From Anthoceros angustus (Eukaryota; Streptophyta; Anthocerotopsida; Anthocerotales; Anthocerotaceae), in contig VJWM01000106.1 of the NCBI GenBank assembly GCA_010909165.1, positions 62,001 through 126,000 of the forward strand: a DNA stretch of 64,000 nt, read 5' to 3'. Position 1 is the first letter of the stretch; each line of letters begins with the position of its first letter. The notes beneath the pieces were generated by a model. It saw only the letters and a program-made list of their open reading frames with translations. It had not been told where the DNA came from and did no database searches. Shown here one piece after another: positions 44,190 to 55,425 of this stretch. The position numbers and the translations under genes were made by a program.

Positions 44190-45180
44190 TTATACAAGAT
44201 GCATATTCAAGATATCAACCTCAGGAAGCACCTATTCAACTCTCAGGTCATCCCGTCTACTATGCATGGTGCAGAACTCTGGGCCCTAATCTCCTGCCTT
44301 CTTCTTGGCCTAAGGTGGAAAAAGTACAGGCTTCTTTCCTTTATGCTCACATTACTTGTAAGCGCTCTACCCCTCTACGTATCCTTCTCTTTGAATTTGC
44401 CGCCTTTCCCTTAGAATTTGATGGCCTCTTCCGTCCAACCTCTTTCTATTATTGCCTCCACCTTCTTGACCAACAAAACCCTCACCTCCCTCTTTACCTT
44501 CTTCTTGCTTTTCGGTTGTCTAGATCTCTCTGGGCTGATGGCTCTATTTCTTGTTGGTATGCCAAAGCCTCCATGTGGCTGAAGCGATTCCACTTTAGTC
44601 CTTCTACTCTCCCTGTTTGACCACCCTTCAATTACTCGATCCCGCCCTCCACACCCTCTCTCTAACCACTTTATTTGTAAGGCAATCAAATTTCGATACC
44701 TTTGCCTTACTTGGAACCCTATTCCCTCTGCAGCTCCTCTTTCCACCAAGCTTCTTTACTATAAGGAGCTCTTTCGTGTGATCTCTCTCTCTAGATTCCC
44801 AAAATTGCCATGTTATCTTAGTTCCCCCATGTCTTTCAAGCTTCGCTCTTTAACTGGTCAAGTTCATGGCTCCATGGAGGAGATCGACCGCTAGCTAGAC
44901 CCGACCTCCTTGGGAAGACTTTTGGCTCTGTTCTTCTAATACGGAATGCAAAATGAAGTTTTTCTCTTTTACTGCCCTGCTTTTAACGACATGTGGGCCA
45001 AATACTCTATCCTTTTTTAGTGTGCAAGTTTTTCTCTGTAGCACTTTTTTTCCTCTGCCCTGTCTTTCTGAGATGCTTGATCACAGGCTGTCCTTGCTTG
45101 GCCTCCTATAACTTTCTTATCAATCTTCCACCTTTTATTTTTCCTATTTCTGTTTCTCTAGTCCTGCTTCGTTCAATTTA
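44190..45180 (+). mobile_element. LINE (non-LTR retrotransposon) 3' remnant
   Basis: Pieces in shifting plus-strand frames match the region after the reverse transcriptase of plant and animal LINEs: STMHGAELWAL (44257-44289), then WPKVEKVQASFL, STPLRILLFEFAAFPLEFDG (44350-44420), SRSLWADGS, and much later FYCPAFNDMWAKY (about 44968-45005). The upstream RT catalytic domain is absent, so this is a 5'-truncated and frame-broken copy, as is usual for LINEs. No poly(A) tail is clear. Confidence 0.7.
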
Positions 45181-45238
45181 GCTGTAAAAGTTCTCCCATG
45201 TGCTTTTTCTATCGTAGTAGATATAATTAAAGTTGTTG

Positions 45239-45304
45239 CTGCTGTTATTGGTAGAATAGTACCGTGCCACGGTGTAGACCCGGGTTCGATTCCCGGTCAG
45301 TGCA
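45239..45304 (+). pseudogene. tRNA-Gly(GCC)-like sequence with lost 5' end
   Basis: The 3' two thirds match tRNA-Gly: 'ggtagaatagtacc' (end of D arm and anticodon stem), loop with GCC, a perfect B box in 'cccgggttcgattcccgg', and acceptor 3' strand 'tcagtgca'. The 5' acceptor strand (should pair with TCAGTGC) and first half of the D arm are not present. A T-run follows at 45340-45345. It is probably a tRNA pseudogene or the head of a tRNA-derived SINE, 330 bp upstream of PSB27. Confidence 0.65.
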
Positions 45305-45628
45305 TGAGCAGTATCGGATGGAATAGTACGCAGTCCTCAAATCTTTTTCGTTGTGGAAAAGCACCCTCCCCGCTTCAAGAAGTCTGGAGAAAATCCATCT
45401 GAAACGGGAACCCAGCACACGGTCGGTTTTCTCTCTGGCTAGCGCAATCCGAGCGGATAAGGCCACCTCGTGTCCACGACGCTTGCATCCAGCATTTGGC
45501 AGCTCTTGGAAGGTAAGACTCGGTTTGGGCGACCGCAGGGCGTCGTTGTAATTCCCTCCAGCCGGATCTCACTCTGTTGGATCGTGTTTGAAGCAGGTGG
45601 AGAGGAGGAGTTGAAGCAGCAGGCAGCA

Positions 45629-46218
45629 ATGGTGTCCGCAGTGGCGAGCCCGGCGCACGTCGCTCTGCAGCTCTCGTCGGTGCACGCGCTGGGGGCAAAG
45701 CAGGGGGCGGCATCTCTGAGCTCCGGGAGCGGGATTGCGTGCGCGCCCAGACTCACCGCCTGCGCGGCCTCCACCTCCGGGGCCGGGCCCGGGTCCGGGC
45801 CCGAGGTGGCGGCCAATGTGAGCAGGAGGAATGCGGCATTGGGAGGACTGGCGGCTGTGCTGCTGGCAGCGGCGGCCCCGCGGCCCGCCGCGGCGGAGGA
45901 GCTGGTGGAGCAGTACCAGCGGGAGACGCAGGCGGTGATCGACCAGGTGCGGGGACGCTGGCCCTGGAGCGCGCTGACCCCGCCAAGCCCGACGCCGTGC
46001 AGTCGCTCAAGAAGGTGTCCAACAGCTGGGTGGCCAAGTACCGGCGCGAGAAGCAGGTGGCCGGCAGGCCCTCCTTCAGCAACATGTACTCCGTGCTCAA
46101 CGCGCTCTCCGGCCACTACATCAGCTTCGGCCCGACCTATCCCCTCCCCGCCAAGCGCGAGAAGCGCATCCTGGACGAGGTGCAGATCGCCGAGAAGGCC
46201 CTGGGTAGAGGCAGGTAG
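45629..46218 (+). CDS. PSB27: Photosystem II repair/assembly protein PSB27, chloroplastic (frameshifted)
   Basis: Lumenal factor that binds CP43 during photosystem II assembly and repair. The start ATG at 45629 opens a chloroplast transit peptide (Ala/Ser-rich), then a thylakoid-transfer signal with twin arginine (SRRNAALGGLAAVLLAAA) and cleavage-type PAAA|EE. The mature part has EQYQRETQAVIDQVRG, then in the next frame TLALERADP, VSNSWVAKYRREKQVAG, MYSVLNALSGHYISFGPTYP and EKALGRGR at the C-terminus, all typical of PSB27-H1. The frame changes at the G run 45951-45954 (cggggacg): one missing G explains it. It is more likely a homopolymer error than a dead gene, since everything else is intact; but the duplicate downstream has the same defect. 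Intronless. Confidence 0.92.
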
Positions 46219-47722
46219 AGATTGAACGCCAGCCACACCATTCTTCTTGTGGTAGATGGAACGGAACGGTGCGCAATTCGCACTTCTCTGGTGATGGCAA
46301 CGTTTTGCGAAATCCCGCATCGTATGTGACTTGTGTCGATCGTCGGCGTGATAGCGCAGCTTGCGCAAGCATCGCTCTCGCCTTCAGGGTTTGTCCGCGC
46401 GAGGCTTGCTTGCCAAATTTGAACTTGTCGGACGGACGGACGCAAGACGCAACTTTACCTCTCCGGGCTGGGAAATGTGCTAAAACGTGCTGAAACTTCC
46501 TCCAGCAATATCTGTGTTTTACGGCCACAGGAAAGGAATACCCCGAGATCCTCCGAGATGTAGGAGAGGGCGGTATCAGCCGCGGGAGGGACACGACGAT
46601 GGAGCGCGGCGTGGTGGCCGTGAAGGCTGCGCAGCTGCTGTCTCCCCTCGCGGGTTCCGTTCATACTGCGCCGTCCGGTTCCAGCTGGGAAGCCTGTCTC
46701 GCATTAGAAACATCAGCAGCATCAGGAACATCAGCAGCATCAAGAACATCAGCAGCTTCAGTACAGGCACAAGCACAAGCAGGAGGAATGCGGCATTGGG
46801 AGGACTGGCGGCTGTGCTGCTGGCAGCGGCGCGGCCCGCGCGGCGGAGCTGGTGGAGCAGTACCAGCGGGAGACGCAGGCGGTGATCGACCAGGTGCGGG
46901 GACGCTGGCCCTGGAGCGCGCTGACCCCGCCAAGCCCGACGCCGTGCAGTCGCTCAAGAAGGTGTCCAACAGCTGGGTGGCCAAGTACCGGCGCGAGAAG
47001 CAGGTGGCCGGCAGGCCCTCCTTCAGCAACATGTACTCCGTGCTCAACGCGCTCTCCGGCCACTACATCAGCTTCGGCCCGACCTATCCCTCCCGCCAAG
47101 CGCGAGAAGCGCATCCTGGACGAGTGCAGATCGCCGAGAAGGCCCTGGGTAGAGGCAGGTAGAGATTGAACGCCAGCCACACCATTCTTCTTGTGGTAGA
47201 TGGAACGGAACGGTGCGCAATTCGCACTTCTCTGGTGATGGCAACGTTTTGCGAAATCCCGCATCGTATGTGACTTGTGTCGATCGTCGGCGTGATAGCG
47301 CAGCTTGCGCAAGCATCGCTCTCGCCTTCAGGGTTTGTCCGCGCGAGGCTTGCTTGCCAAATTTGAACTTGTCGGACGGACGGACGCAAGACGCAACTTT
47401 ACCTCTCCGGGCTGGGAAATGTGCTAAAACGTGCTGAAACTTCCTCCAGCAATATCTGTGTTTTACGGCCACAGGAAAGGAATACCCCGAGATCCTCCGA
47501 GATGTAGGAGAGGGCGGTATCAGCCGCGGGAGGGACACGACGATGGAGCGCGGCGTGGTGGCCGTGAAGGCTGCGCAGCTGCTGTCTCCCCTCGCGGGTT
47601 CCGTTCATACTGCGCCGTCCCGGTTCCAGCTGGGAAGCCTGTCTCGCATTAGAAACATCAGCAGCATCAGGAACATCAGCAGCATCAAGAACATCAGCAG
47701 CTTCAGTACAGGCACAAGCACA
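45821..47722 (+). repeat. Tandem duplication joining PSB27 and DUF1997 gene parts, ~950-bp unit
   Basis: Unit 1 is 45821-46777 (957 bp), unit 2 is 46778-47722 (945 bp). AGCAGGAG occurs at the start of unit 1 (in PSB27), at the junction (46778) and just after unit 2 (47723, in DUF1997 exon 1), an 8-bp microhomology. Unit 2 lacks 10 bp in a GCGGCC-rich stretch, 2 bp in 'cccctccccg' and one G in 'gaggtg', and has one extra C at 'gtcccgg'. Confidence 0.95.
46599..47162 (+). pseudogene. Chimera: DUF1997 transit peptide fused to PSB27 3' part
   Basis: Product of the tandem duplication. It starts with the same ATG context as the DUF1997 gene (MERGVVAVKAAQLLSP) and runs at 46778 into PSB27 sequence. 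One C is missing near 46675, so the frame shifts to VHTAPSGSSWEACLAL. With that C present, as in unit 2, the serine-rich presequence would read directly in frame into the PSB27 twin-arginine segment (TSTSRR/NAALGG). Small deletions in the Ala-rich signal, the G-run frameshift and two later indels break the PSB27 part. Unlikely to be functional as read. Confidence 0.75.
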
Positions 47723-48950
47723 AGCAGGAGAAGTAGGACGACGTGGGGAGTGGAAGTTGCTGCTGCTGCTCTAGGGTCTGGATTCGGCGGGGATGGGGCA
47801 GCCAGGCGGAGGGGGAGGGTTGTTGCTGCTCGGGTTTCGGAGGAGCAGGTTGCCAGCAGTGAGGACTCCCACAAGGCGGGAAAGGACCCTCCCAGGGCGC
47901 ACCTCAAGGCCAGTAAGCTGGAGAAGCTCGTGTTGGAGGAGAGCCAAAGACCCCTCGGTGAGCAGCGGCAGTAGGCAATGGTGTTTGTCTTGTCATTGCT
48001 GCGGCTGATGAGCGCTGCTTGCCTGCGCAGCGGAGTACATGAGCCTCCCTGCTAGCCAGTATTCTGTCCTAGATGCGGAACGCATTGAGCGCGTTGATGA
48101 CAACACCTTCCTCTGCTATGTCTACCGCCTGAAGTTCTTCACGCTGGAGATTTGCCCTGTTCTCTTGGTCCGGGTGGATGAGAAACCCGATGGCTGCTCC
48201 ATCACTCTGCTCGCCTGTACAGTGAGTGCCTGACCCTCTCCACCACCATGGGATGATGGAGGGAAGGAAGGAATGAAGGCAGGGAGGACGGTACGTTGCA
48301 GCTCTAACGCTATGCTGGTTTCATGACTTGCAGCTGGATGGCTCCTCTCCCCTTACGACTTCAGAGAACGAGAAATTCAAAGGTAGAGGATGTGCTTCTG
48401 GTCTGTTTGCAACCTCCTTCCTCACTTGCTGAGACTGTACCCGAACTGATGTCCTGGTGATCTCGTCACGCAGCTTCCATGGTGAATAATGTGTCATGGA
48501 GAGAGAGTGAAGGGTCTCCAACAGCAAGAGAACTCGTTTCTGATGCCACCATTCAGGTAACACATTCATCAATTCCTGTGTCTTGTTCAAGTCTCCTTAC
48601 TGTTGGAGTGCCGTTTTGGTGCAATAGGAATTTTAGATTGCTTGTCCGATCCAGGTAACACTGGACATACCGTTTGCCTTTCGTGCACTCCCGGTGGAAA
48701 TTCTGGAAGGCACTGGGAACCAGGTGCTGGGCCAGGTGTTACGAGTCATGCTGCCCCGTTTCCTGGATCAGGTATGTTGCACAACTCTTCCACAAGTTTC
48801 GCTTGGGGTCTGCTGTGCGAAAGTGCGCCCCTCCTCACCATCATGATTTCTGTGCTCTGCTTTACCATTTGTTTGCAGCTTGGCAAGGATTACCGTGCAT
48901 GGGCTTCAGGGGACGCATCAAGGCAGCCTTTAGGAACAGGGGAGATCTGA
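47543..48950 (+). CDS. DUF1997 family chloroplast protein
   Basis: Six exons with consensus splice sites and consistent phases: 47543-47957, 48031-48221, 48334-48382, 48474-48556, 48655-48771, 48879-48950 (308 aa). The N-terminus (MERGVVAVKAAQLLSP, then ISSIRNISSIKNISS, rich in Ser, Arg and Ala) looks like a plastid transit peptide. The conserved domain starts at exon 2: EYMSLPASQYSVLDAERIER, NTFLCYVYRLKFFTLEICPV, and later VTLDIPFAFRALPVEILEGT, VLGQVLRVMLPRFLDQLGKD. This pattern belongs to DUF1997 proteins of plants and cyanobacteria, whose function is unknown; a thylakoid or lipid-related role would be speculation. Starts 1.3 kb downstream of PSB27 on the same strand; its first-exon 5' part is duplicated upstream. 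Ends convergent with the galactosyltransferase gene, 300 bp apart. Confidence 0.88.
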
Positions 48951-49249
48951 TGCACGGCCTGGAATCCAATTTAAAATCTCACGTTAGCTAAACATTGCCG
49001 ACCCGATTTTGCCATGCCAGAAGCTTGGCTTGTGGATGACAGTTTGACTTGCACAAAGAATCTGGTTGCTCATAGCTGCACATGCACTCGAATTGCCTCG
49101 CGGCTGCCAAATTTACAGAGATACAACAGGCCCAAAATCTTTTCTCCCCTTCCTCGAGTAGGCATTTCAAGACATTCAGAAACTATGGATGACTGTAGGA
49201 CGCATACGGCATCCAAAGACCTCGCCAGCTTGAATTGCGTTCGTTTCTG

Positions 49250-51831
49250 TCAACAGCAGCTGGGGCTCCCGTGCAACAGTCTCTCGGTCATGCAGAGCAT
49301 CTGTCGGGGACTTCGATAATGGGCGATGACAAAACCATCCGCACAGCCTGTGTGGACAAAGTTATCGTTGTTGACGAAGTCCACTTCGCTTCCTGTCCGG
49401 TTGCGGAACTGTTGTATCCAAATACCCATCGCCACATCCTCAAGCTTAAAAGTCTGCCAAGATATTATATCCGAAATTAGTAAAAACCACGACTCCCAAG
49501 GCAGCTCCCGGGGGAGGAACAACAGAAAAGTTACCTGCAACTCTCCATGCTGGTGGCTATGTACAACGTAAGAGGCGATGTCCCGGGAGATCACGTAACC
49601 AGGCCCATGCGCCCACGGTGGATATATGGCGTCCGGGAATTCCTGCAAATGGAGGAAGGGGTGAACATTTAGTTTCCCAAGCGTAAGATGAACAACGACT
49701 AAATGCGTACCAGTCAGGCCGCAGAGACGATGACGAACTCGATTCCATACCTCCTCACTGACGAACCACTTGTCGTCCACAGTCCTGTGGGGTGTAGCCT
49801 CGAACTCCATCCGGCCGTACAGGATGCTCTTATGTGTCTTTGCAGTAATTACGGACGACAATACCTCATCAATGCGGACAAATGTATCATCATCCGTCTT
49901 CATCACAAAGTCTGCTTGAAGAACCTTGGTCTGACCATGACACAACAACAGTTCACATTCACACAAGGACAGAGAAGAGCAGGTAAGTAGATACTCTGAA
50001 CCCCACAAACAGAAGATAACAAGACATCAACTCACCCCAACTATGCACACAGCAAGAGTCTTGAGTGTTATCAGATGGTAGTAATCAATAAAGGGCATCA
50101 GCTGAACATCCCCATACGTAGTCGCTTCTATCCAGAGCTCCTTGTTCACTTGCTTGGTTTTGTGCTGCAGGGGCCAGGCAGAATGTTAGAGCCATCTAAC
50201 TTGCCGTTACTTTGTAGGTTACAGCCACTGACAGGCGTGTGGTGGTGGAAAATTCGCTGATGTGCTCACCAAGCCTACAAAGAAACGCACAGCCACCTTC
50301 CCGGATTTAACCTCCTTGGCTTGCATCCATGACCTCCGAATGGCCATTCTTCTGTCAAAATTGTTGCTAGTGGAAAAGACTCCAATTAACATGGTCAAGT
50401 TCGAATCTACAGGCAGTGAAGGTGCTTTCAGAAACTCTAGATCAAAAATACGGTCCAGGTCTTCAACGTATGGCAGCCCGTTCACCATCAAAGAAGAGGT
50501 TTGTATATCGCCTTTGACTTCAATGCCACTAACCAGCCAGGGCTCCAGATTCTGCAACAGACAACCTGTCAGAGGCTAAGGATCCACGGCTACCTAGGGC
50601 GGATGTGAAACATTTCCAAGCTTGCGTGAGATCCAACCTGTCTGTATGCGTAAGAGGTAATATGCTTGCCGTTGACAGTCATATGAAACCCCTCCAAGCC
50701 CACTCTCAGTGTAGCAGCGAATGGGTAACCCTCCACAAATGGAAACCAGACCTTCTCCTTCAATCCCCTTCCCGCGCCGACCGGCCACCTGCCTTCTCCA
50801 ACTCTCCTTTCCTCAGTCGGCTGCCCCACCTGACCGATACACTTACTCAGGCCATCCACTGCGGAAGAGAAGAAAGGCACATGCCGCGTAAGAACTCCGC
50901 AACTAGACATGCGAGTTAACATGTGTCATGATGAAAAGATCCCACAAACCTCACCTGTTCTGTTATCCTCCTTTCCCCCAGGTGCAGGGCACCGGTCCTC
51001 TTCTTCCCAGTCCTTCGCAAGCGTCCAGCTGTTCTGGACTATGACCGAGCTGTTGGTTAAAAGGTCCCCGTGAAGACGAACATTGTAGTGCAGAATGATG
51101 GGAGGGGCCTTCTCTCCCGGCAGCCTATCGCCGAGCAGATTGATTCGGAAGTCACCCAACAATCCTCGGGGGATGCCAACAACAGTAATTGACGAGTCCA
51201 CCACCAAACCACAAGGTATCTCCAGCACAAATTCGTCCCGTGACAGCTCACTAGAGTTCAACGAACTTACGGAGTAAGGGCACTGCTTTACTGCATCATC
51301 AGCTGTAGGAGTTGGCGCTCCAGCTGCCTTCTTTTCCTGCTTCACCTCATCGAGAAGAGATTTAATAGCCTCCATCCAGAGCAACAGCCCTTCCTCCATA
51401 GCGTTCATTGACTCAGGTAAGAGATCTGCCCGGTCTAGGATAGGACTCCAGTAAGGCCACACTCCTAGCATGGAACTGCTCAGAGAAGTGTTAACCTTCG
51501 ACACCGAGATAAGCTTGTCATTGAGCTCCATCACCTCTAGCAGATCGCCTGGAGTTAGTCTCGGTTTCTGCATCTCCGGAGGATAAGCCATCTGAACAAT
51601 CTCATCACTCTGCACGTTCAAAGGACTGTCATCAGCAGCCGATTTACTTAGCTGTTGTTCAGAGTCTGAGGATGCGGGCGATGACAATGCCCCATCATCC
51701 TGGGGGAGAGCTCCTCCCTGCCACAGGTAGAGAGAATTTCTGCCATCCCAAATGCCAGATGCCATCATACATAGGGCACAGACAAAGGCAATTGTCAGCC
51801 CCCCTACCAGCTTGCTCCTCAGCGTGACCAT
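49250..51831 (-). CDS. Hydroxyproline O-galactosyltransferase (GT31, galectin domain)
   Basis: Golgi type II membrane enzyme that adds the first galactose to hydroxyproline of arabinogalactan proteins, by family. Seven exons, phases consistent: 50955-51831, 50638-50858, 50270-50551, 50036-50164, 49751-49930, 49535-49642, 49250-49453 (minus), 666 aa, normal family length. A transmembrane anchor lies at residues 8-28 ([16 protein letters not shown]). Galectin domain about 200-366 ([32 protein letters not shown]). GT31 catalytic domain 390-666: [20 protein letters not shown], the DDD metal site at 516-518 (MKTDDDTFV), [13 protein letters not shown], and FKLEDVAMG at 601-609. The C-terminal QMLCM...GSPSCC is typical. 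It is a GALT2-6-type enzyme; I cannot assign the ortholog. All key residues are present, so it looks functional. Confidence 0.95.
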
Positions 51832-53224
51832 GGTTACGCCTTAAACCGCAGAATGCACCAGAGTCCATATACTCAGCAATGAGCCACAACTCTCATCCCT
51901 TCCCTCGCCCTCCCCCCTCAAATCCTGACCGACCACACCGGGAGGAAGCAATCCAAATCCAAACTCAACCCCTGCAGCTACTCCAGTCTCCCTATCCAGC
52001 CTTCCCAGCTTCCGACACCAATGCCACACACCTGCCAGCAACTCCTACCGACAGCCTCAACCATCCCGCCACTCTGCATCCGTTTCCAACTTACGTCAGC
52101 TCAGATCAGGCAACCACAAAACCGACTTCCCGATGCCGCACCACCCTGAGACGCTCTACACCAACCGAGGACCTGCGAATCTACCCGGGCTTCATACCCG
52201 CAGACGTAATCACAAAACACCTCAAATTCCCCTCCCTGCTTGCTCATATATAGCACACGAGGCACTCCTGTACCGAGATCTCGCCTGCAAATGCAACACC
52301 CCCATTCATCTCCCCCTCCATCCAGCCACGGCAACCGCCACGGCCTTACCCGGCCGGCATAATCACACCATTCCAAACCCGCTGGAATTCCTCCAGATCC
52401 GATCCCCAAGCCTCTAAACCCGCACACCTCAGCCTCGACAACAAATTCCACAACTCCGCAACACGGCACCCGGCCTCACACAGTGGAAAGCGCACATGGA
52501 ATTCCCGCCACTGTCAACCTCACCCCGTCTCCATCTCCAGTACAGCGGCGACTGAAGTCACGAGGCGAAAGGACACCGAATTGGCAGCAGATGCCGCTTG
52601 CTTGCCGCAGCCTGAACATGGACCGGGCTTCCATACGAGTTAGGAGCTGCACGGCAGGATTAGCGTCGGGACTATGAGCTGGTGGTCTCCACACCCGAGA
52701 CTGTTGAGGCGTCTCCGCCCTCGAGAGGTGATGGCCGCCCGCCTCGGTAATGCCTGGACAGGTGTGCCTGTTCTCCCGCACTGGCTCCGTCATTGGACCT
52801 CGTATTTGGACGTTAGGCGTTATGCTCCTTCGTGGACTAGCCGGCGGTCTCACTCTGCAAGTTTGGTCTTCCAAGACCGTAAGACTGGAATCGGCAGTAG
52901 GTAAAATCTCCACCTCCGCTCCGGATTGCCTGCAATTTACTCACATCACACTTTCTTACCGATCGTCTGCAGTATTCCAGCATCCAGGATTCCAGATCCT
53001 TCTTCTCCCGACTGTGCCTGTGCCAAGCGGCTGTCCAATCGCATCAATACCTTGCCGCATGGAAGATAAAATGCCTCTTTCTCTACGGTCTTTCTTTGCG
53101 CCCCCCAACGACTTCTCACCTTGTAAGCTTGGCCACAAATTTCTTTTGAATTACACTTCTTTTGTTGCATAACCAGCTTGCGCATCCAGCCATTTATCCT
53201 CATGGCTGTCTTCTGTAAAGATGT
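51832..53224. other. Upstream region of the galactosyltransferase gene
   Basis: 5' UTR and promoter space. A CT/CA-rich plus strand from 51880 to 52480 corresponds to a purine-rich minus strand near the start codon. Frames at 52476-52913 and 52750-53172 look like chance frames without domain similarity. Composition drops sharply to AT-rich at about 53200. Confidence 0.4.
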
Positions 53225-53403
53225 TTGTGTGAATTGATAGATTTATCAATTGAAATCAATCGTAGTGTAGTGTTGATGATAATGGTATCATATCCTCTTA
53301 TATTACTAATGTGCCTTCTTTTCTTCCACTTTCCTCTTATATGCGTGATCAACTTTCTCCATTTTTTTTTAATGATTAGCTTCTACATCCGCACTTCAAA
53401 ATT

Positions 53404-53850
53404 ATAAGAGATCGTATTGCACTTCTTGTAATGTAACTTATGCAGAAATTCATGGTATAGACTGATAAATCTGCTTGTCCTTAGTTTAATATTGAAACAA
53501 TCTAAGCCATCACTGCTAACTAAAATTCTATAGAAAAATTAAAGTCTTAAATTATTTAGAATATAAGATTATGTCATAAATTCAAGTTCACCTATATTAT
53601 ATTAAATATTAAAATAAAAATAGGGGATCATATTGCACTTCTTGTAATGGTTACTTGTGCAGAAATTCATGGTATAGATCGATAAATCCGCTTGTCTTTA
53701 GTTTAATGTTGAAGCAATCTAACCCATCACTACTGACGAAACTATAGGAAAATCAAAGTCTTAAATTAGTTAGAATATAAGGTTATGCCATAAATTCAAG
53801 TTCACCTACATTATATTAAATATTAAGATGAAAATGTTTATTCTTGCATC
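53404..53850. repeat. Direct tandem duplication, ~220-bp unit, AT-rich
   Basis: 'atcgtattgcacttcttgta' at about 53411 and 'atcatattgcacttcttgta' at about 53629 start two copies with about 90% identity ('gcagaaattcatggtataga', 'cgcttgtctttagtttaat', 'aaattcaagttcacctatat'). No coding content. Confidence 0.85.
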
Positions 53851-54019
53851 ATTATTGAAGGATTCAAAGTATATGATTCGTTCATTTATATGAGTTCATA
53901 ATTCCATACTCTATGTATGTACCTTCTATAAGTACTTAGTGTAGCTTCCTGAATAAGATTCTCTCTCTATTATTGAAGGGGCCTTCTTAGAGTCCTCCTA
54001 TGAACATTGAGTTAAACGA

Positions 54020-54150
54020 AGAGTTTGAGAAAGGAGTTAGATACCTCCAATTGTGATTAGGTAATACTTTCACAATGACATCCGAGCTTGAGAAAGGAGT
54101 TAGATACCTCCAATTGTGATTAGTTAATACTTTCACAATGACATCCTTTC
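54020..54150. repeat. Direct repeat, ~62-bp unit, two copies
   Basis: 'gagaaaggagttagatacct' through 'ctttcacaatgacatcc' occurs twice in tandem with one difference (gattaggtaat/gattagttaat). Confidence 0.95.
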
Positions 54151-54232
54151 TTCTGGATGGTTTTTCTTCTTATAATTTCTCCATTTTCTTAAGGAAATGA
54201 GATATTCCATAATTTGAGGACCAAGCCATGAT

Positions 54233-54460
54233 TTGGAAGATCGGGAAAATCAAAGCCCTAATTTGGAAGATCAGGAAGATGAAAGCCATAATTTTGCTCC
54301 TATAAATCATAAGGAAGATCAAAGCTATAATTTGGCTCCTATATATCATCAAGTTATGGAAGCTTGTAGCTCATTTGTTGCTAGAAATATAATCTTCAAG
54401 AGCAATGGCTCAAGGGAGACACGTATTCCTCTAGTAAAAGGTCCAACCTGCAAGTATTGA
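54233..54460 (+). CDS. Short hypothetical frame with internal repeats
   Basis: 75 codons with Asn/Glu/Asp-rich near-repeats (LEDQEDESHNFAPINH, then KEDQSYNLAPIYHQ), from degenerate 'gaagatcaaagccataattt' DNA repeats of about 36-45 bp. No signal peptide or known domain. It could be a small gene of the AT-rich island, or repeat DNA. Confidence 0.25.
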   Translation: MEDRENQSPNLEDQEDESHNFAPINHKEDQSYNLAPIYHQVMEACSSFVARNIIFKSNGSRETRIPLVKGPTCKY

Positions 54461-55425
54461 ACCAGTTAGAGACCTTAGGAAGACAAAACCCACAAGTTTA
54501 CCATGTCCTTTTCACACAAGGACCATAGATAAGTCTACATTAGAGACAATACTAAGGGAAAACCTACATCTTACTTATGTTTATTGTATTTTTTATGGTG
54601 AAGCTTTTACATATTTTATGAATTTACTTGTCCGTTTTGTTTCTGGTTAATGTGAATCGTTATTTTCTAAGCAGAATGTGTGGAGCTTAGTTGCTCCTTT
54701 TTACCTAGGGAGTGACCGAAGGAGTCTCCCTTTGCTGTCCTCTATCAGTGGCTTTCCCCATCAATTTCTCCCCTCAATAAAGTATATAATTACTTTATAT
54801 ATGTGAATCCTTGCGAATGAAATAAGTAAAGTAATGATAGACTTCCATGATTAACTCATTTGACTGCCACCCAAGATATGATATAGTGTGGATACTTCAC
54901 TTTTCTTCTTATATGTGAAGTAACTTTACAAGTCAATTTTAATTAAATATTTGATTAATTTTAACAAAAACAAAACTTTACAAGTCAAACTCATGGGAAA
55001 AGAACAAGATCGAGTTGATTTTATTCTTTACAGCTCATCCACAAAGACACATTATCATATGATAAATTAGGAATAGAGCTTCCGGATTCTAGGAATAAAA
55101 AATTGGAAGCTTTATGAATGAAAACCTAGAAGATTTGTCGTATGTGTAGGAAAGGAAAGATATCAAACCTTCCAAACTTTTAAAGATTTAAAGGTGATTG
55201 TTTTGAATATTTCTATATACGTATTTATGTGTTTTGTTGATAACCTTATTATTATGCGACATACATCTTATTCAACTTTTGAGCTATGAAACTCCTCACA
55301 TTCTTATATAGTGCTATGATCACAAAAATTATAACGGCTTTATAGTCTTATATTTGTGTTTGACGAGTCTAGTATTTTCGGTTCCAATGAGTAATAAATT
55401 ATACCTCATGGAGTCGTTCAAGTGC
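54461..55425. other. AT-rich intergenic sequence
   Basis: No conserved frame, RNA gene or clear repeat. It includes the likely promoter of the DUF26-like gene; TATA-like stretches are too frequent in this AT-rich DNA to pick one. Confidence 0.4.

Noticed and set aside
45439-46368. 309-aa minus-strand open frame over PSB27
   Set aside because: It is the antisense shadow of GC-rich PSB27 coding DNA; the sense strand carries the recognisable protein.
52476-52913. 145-aa minus-strand frame upstream of the galactosyltransferase
   Set aside because: No domain, overlapping equally long plus-strand frames, and it lies in promoter space.
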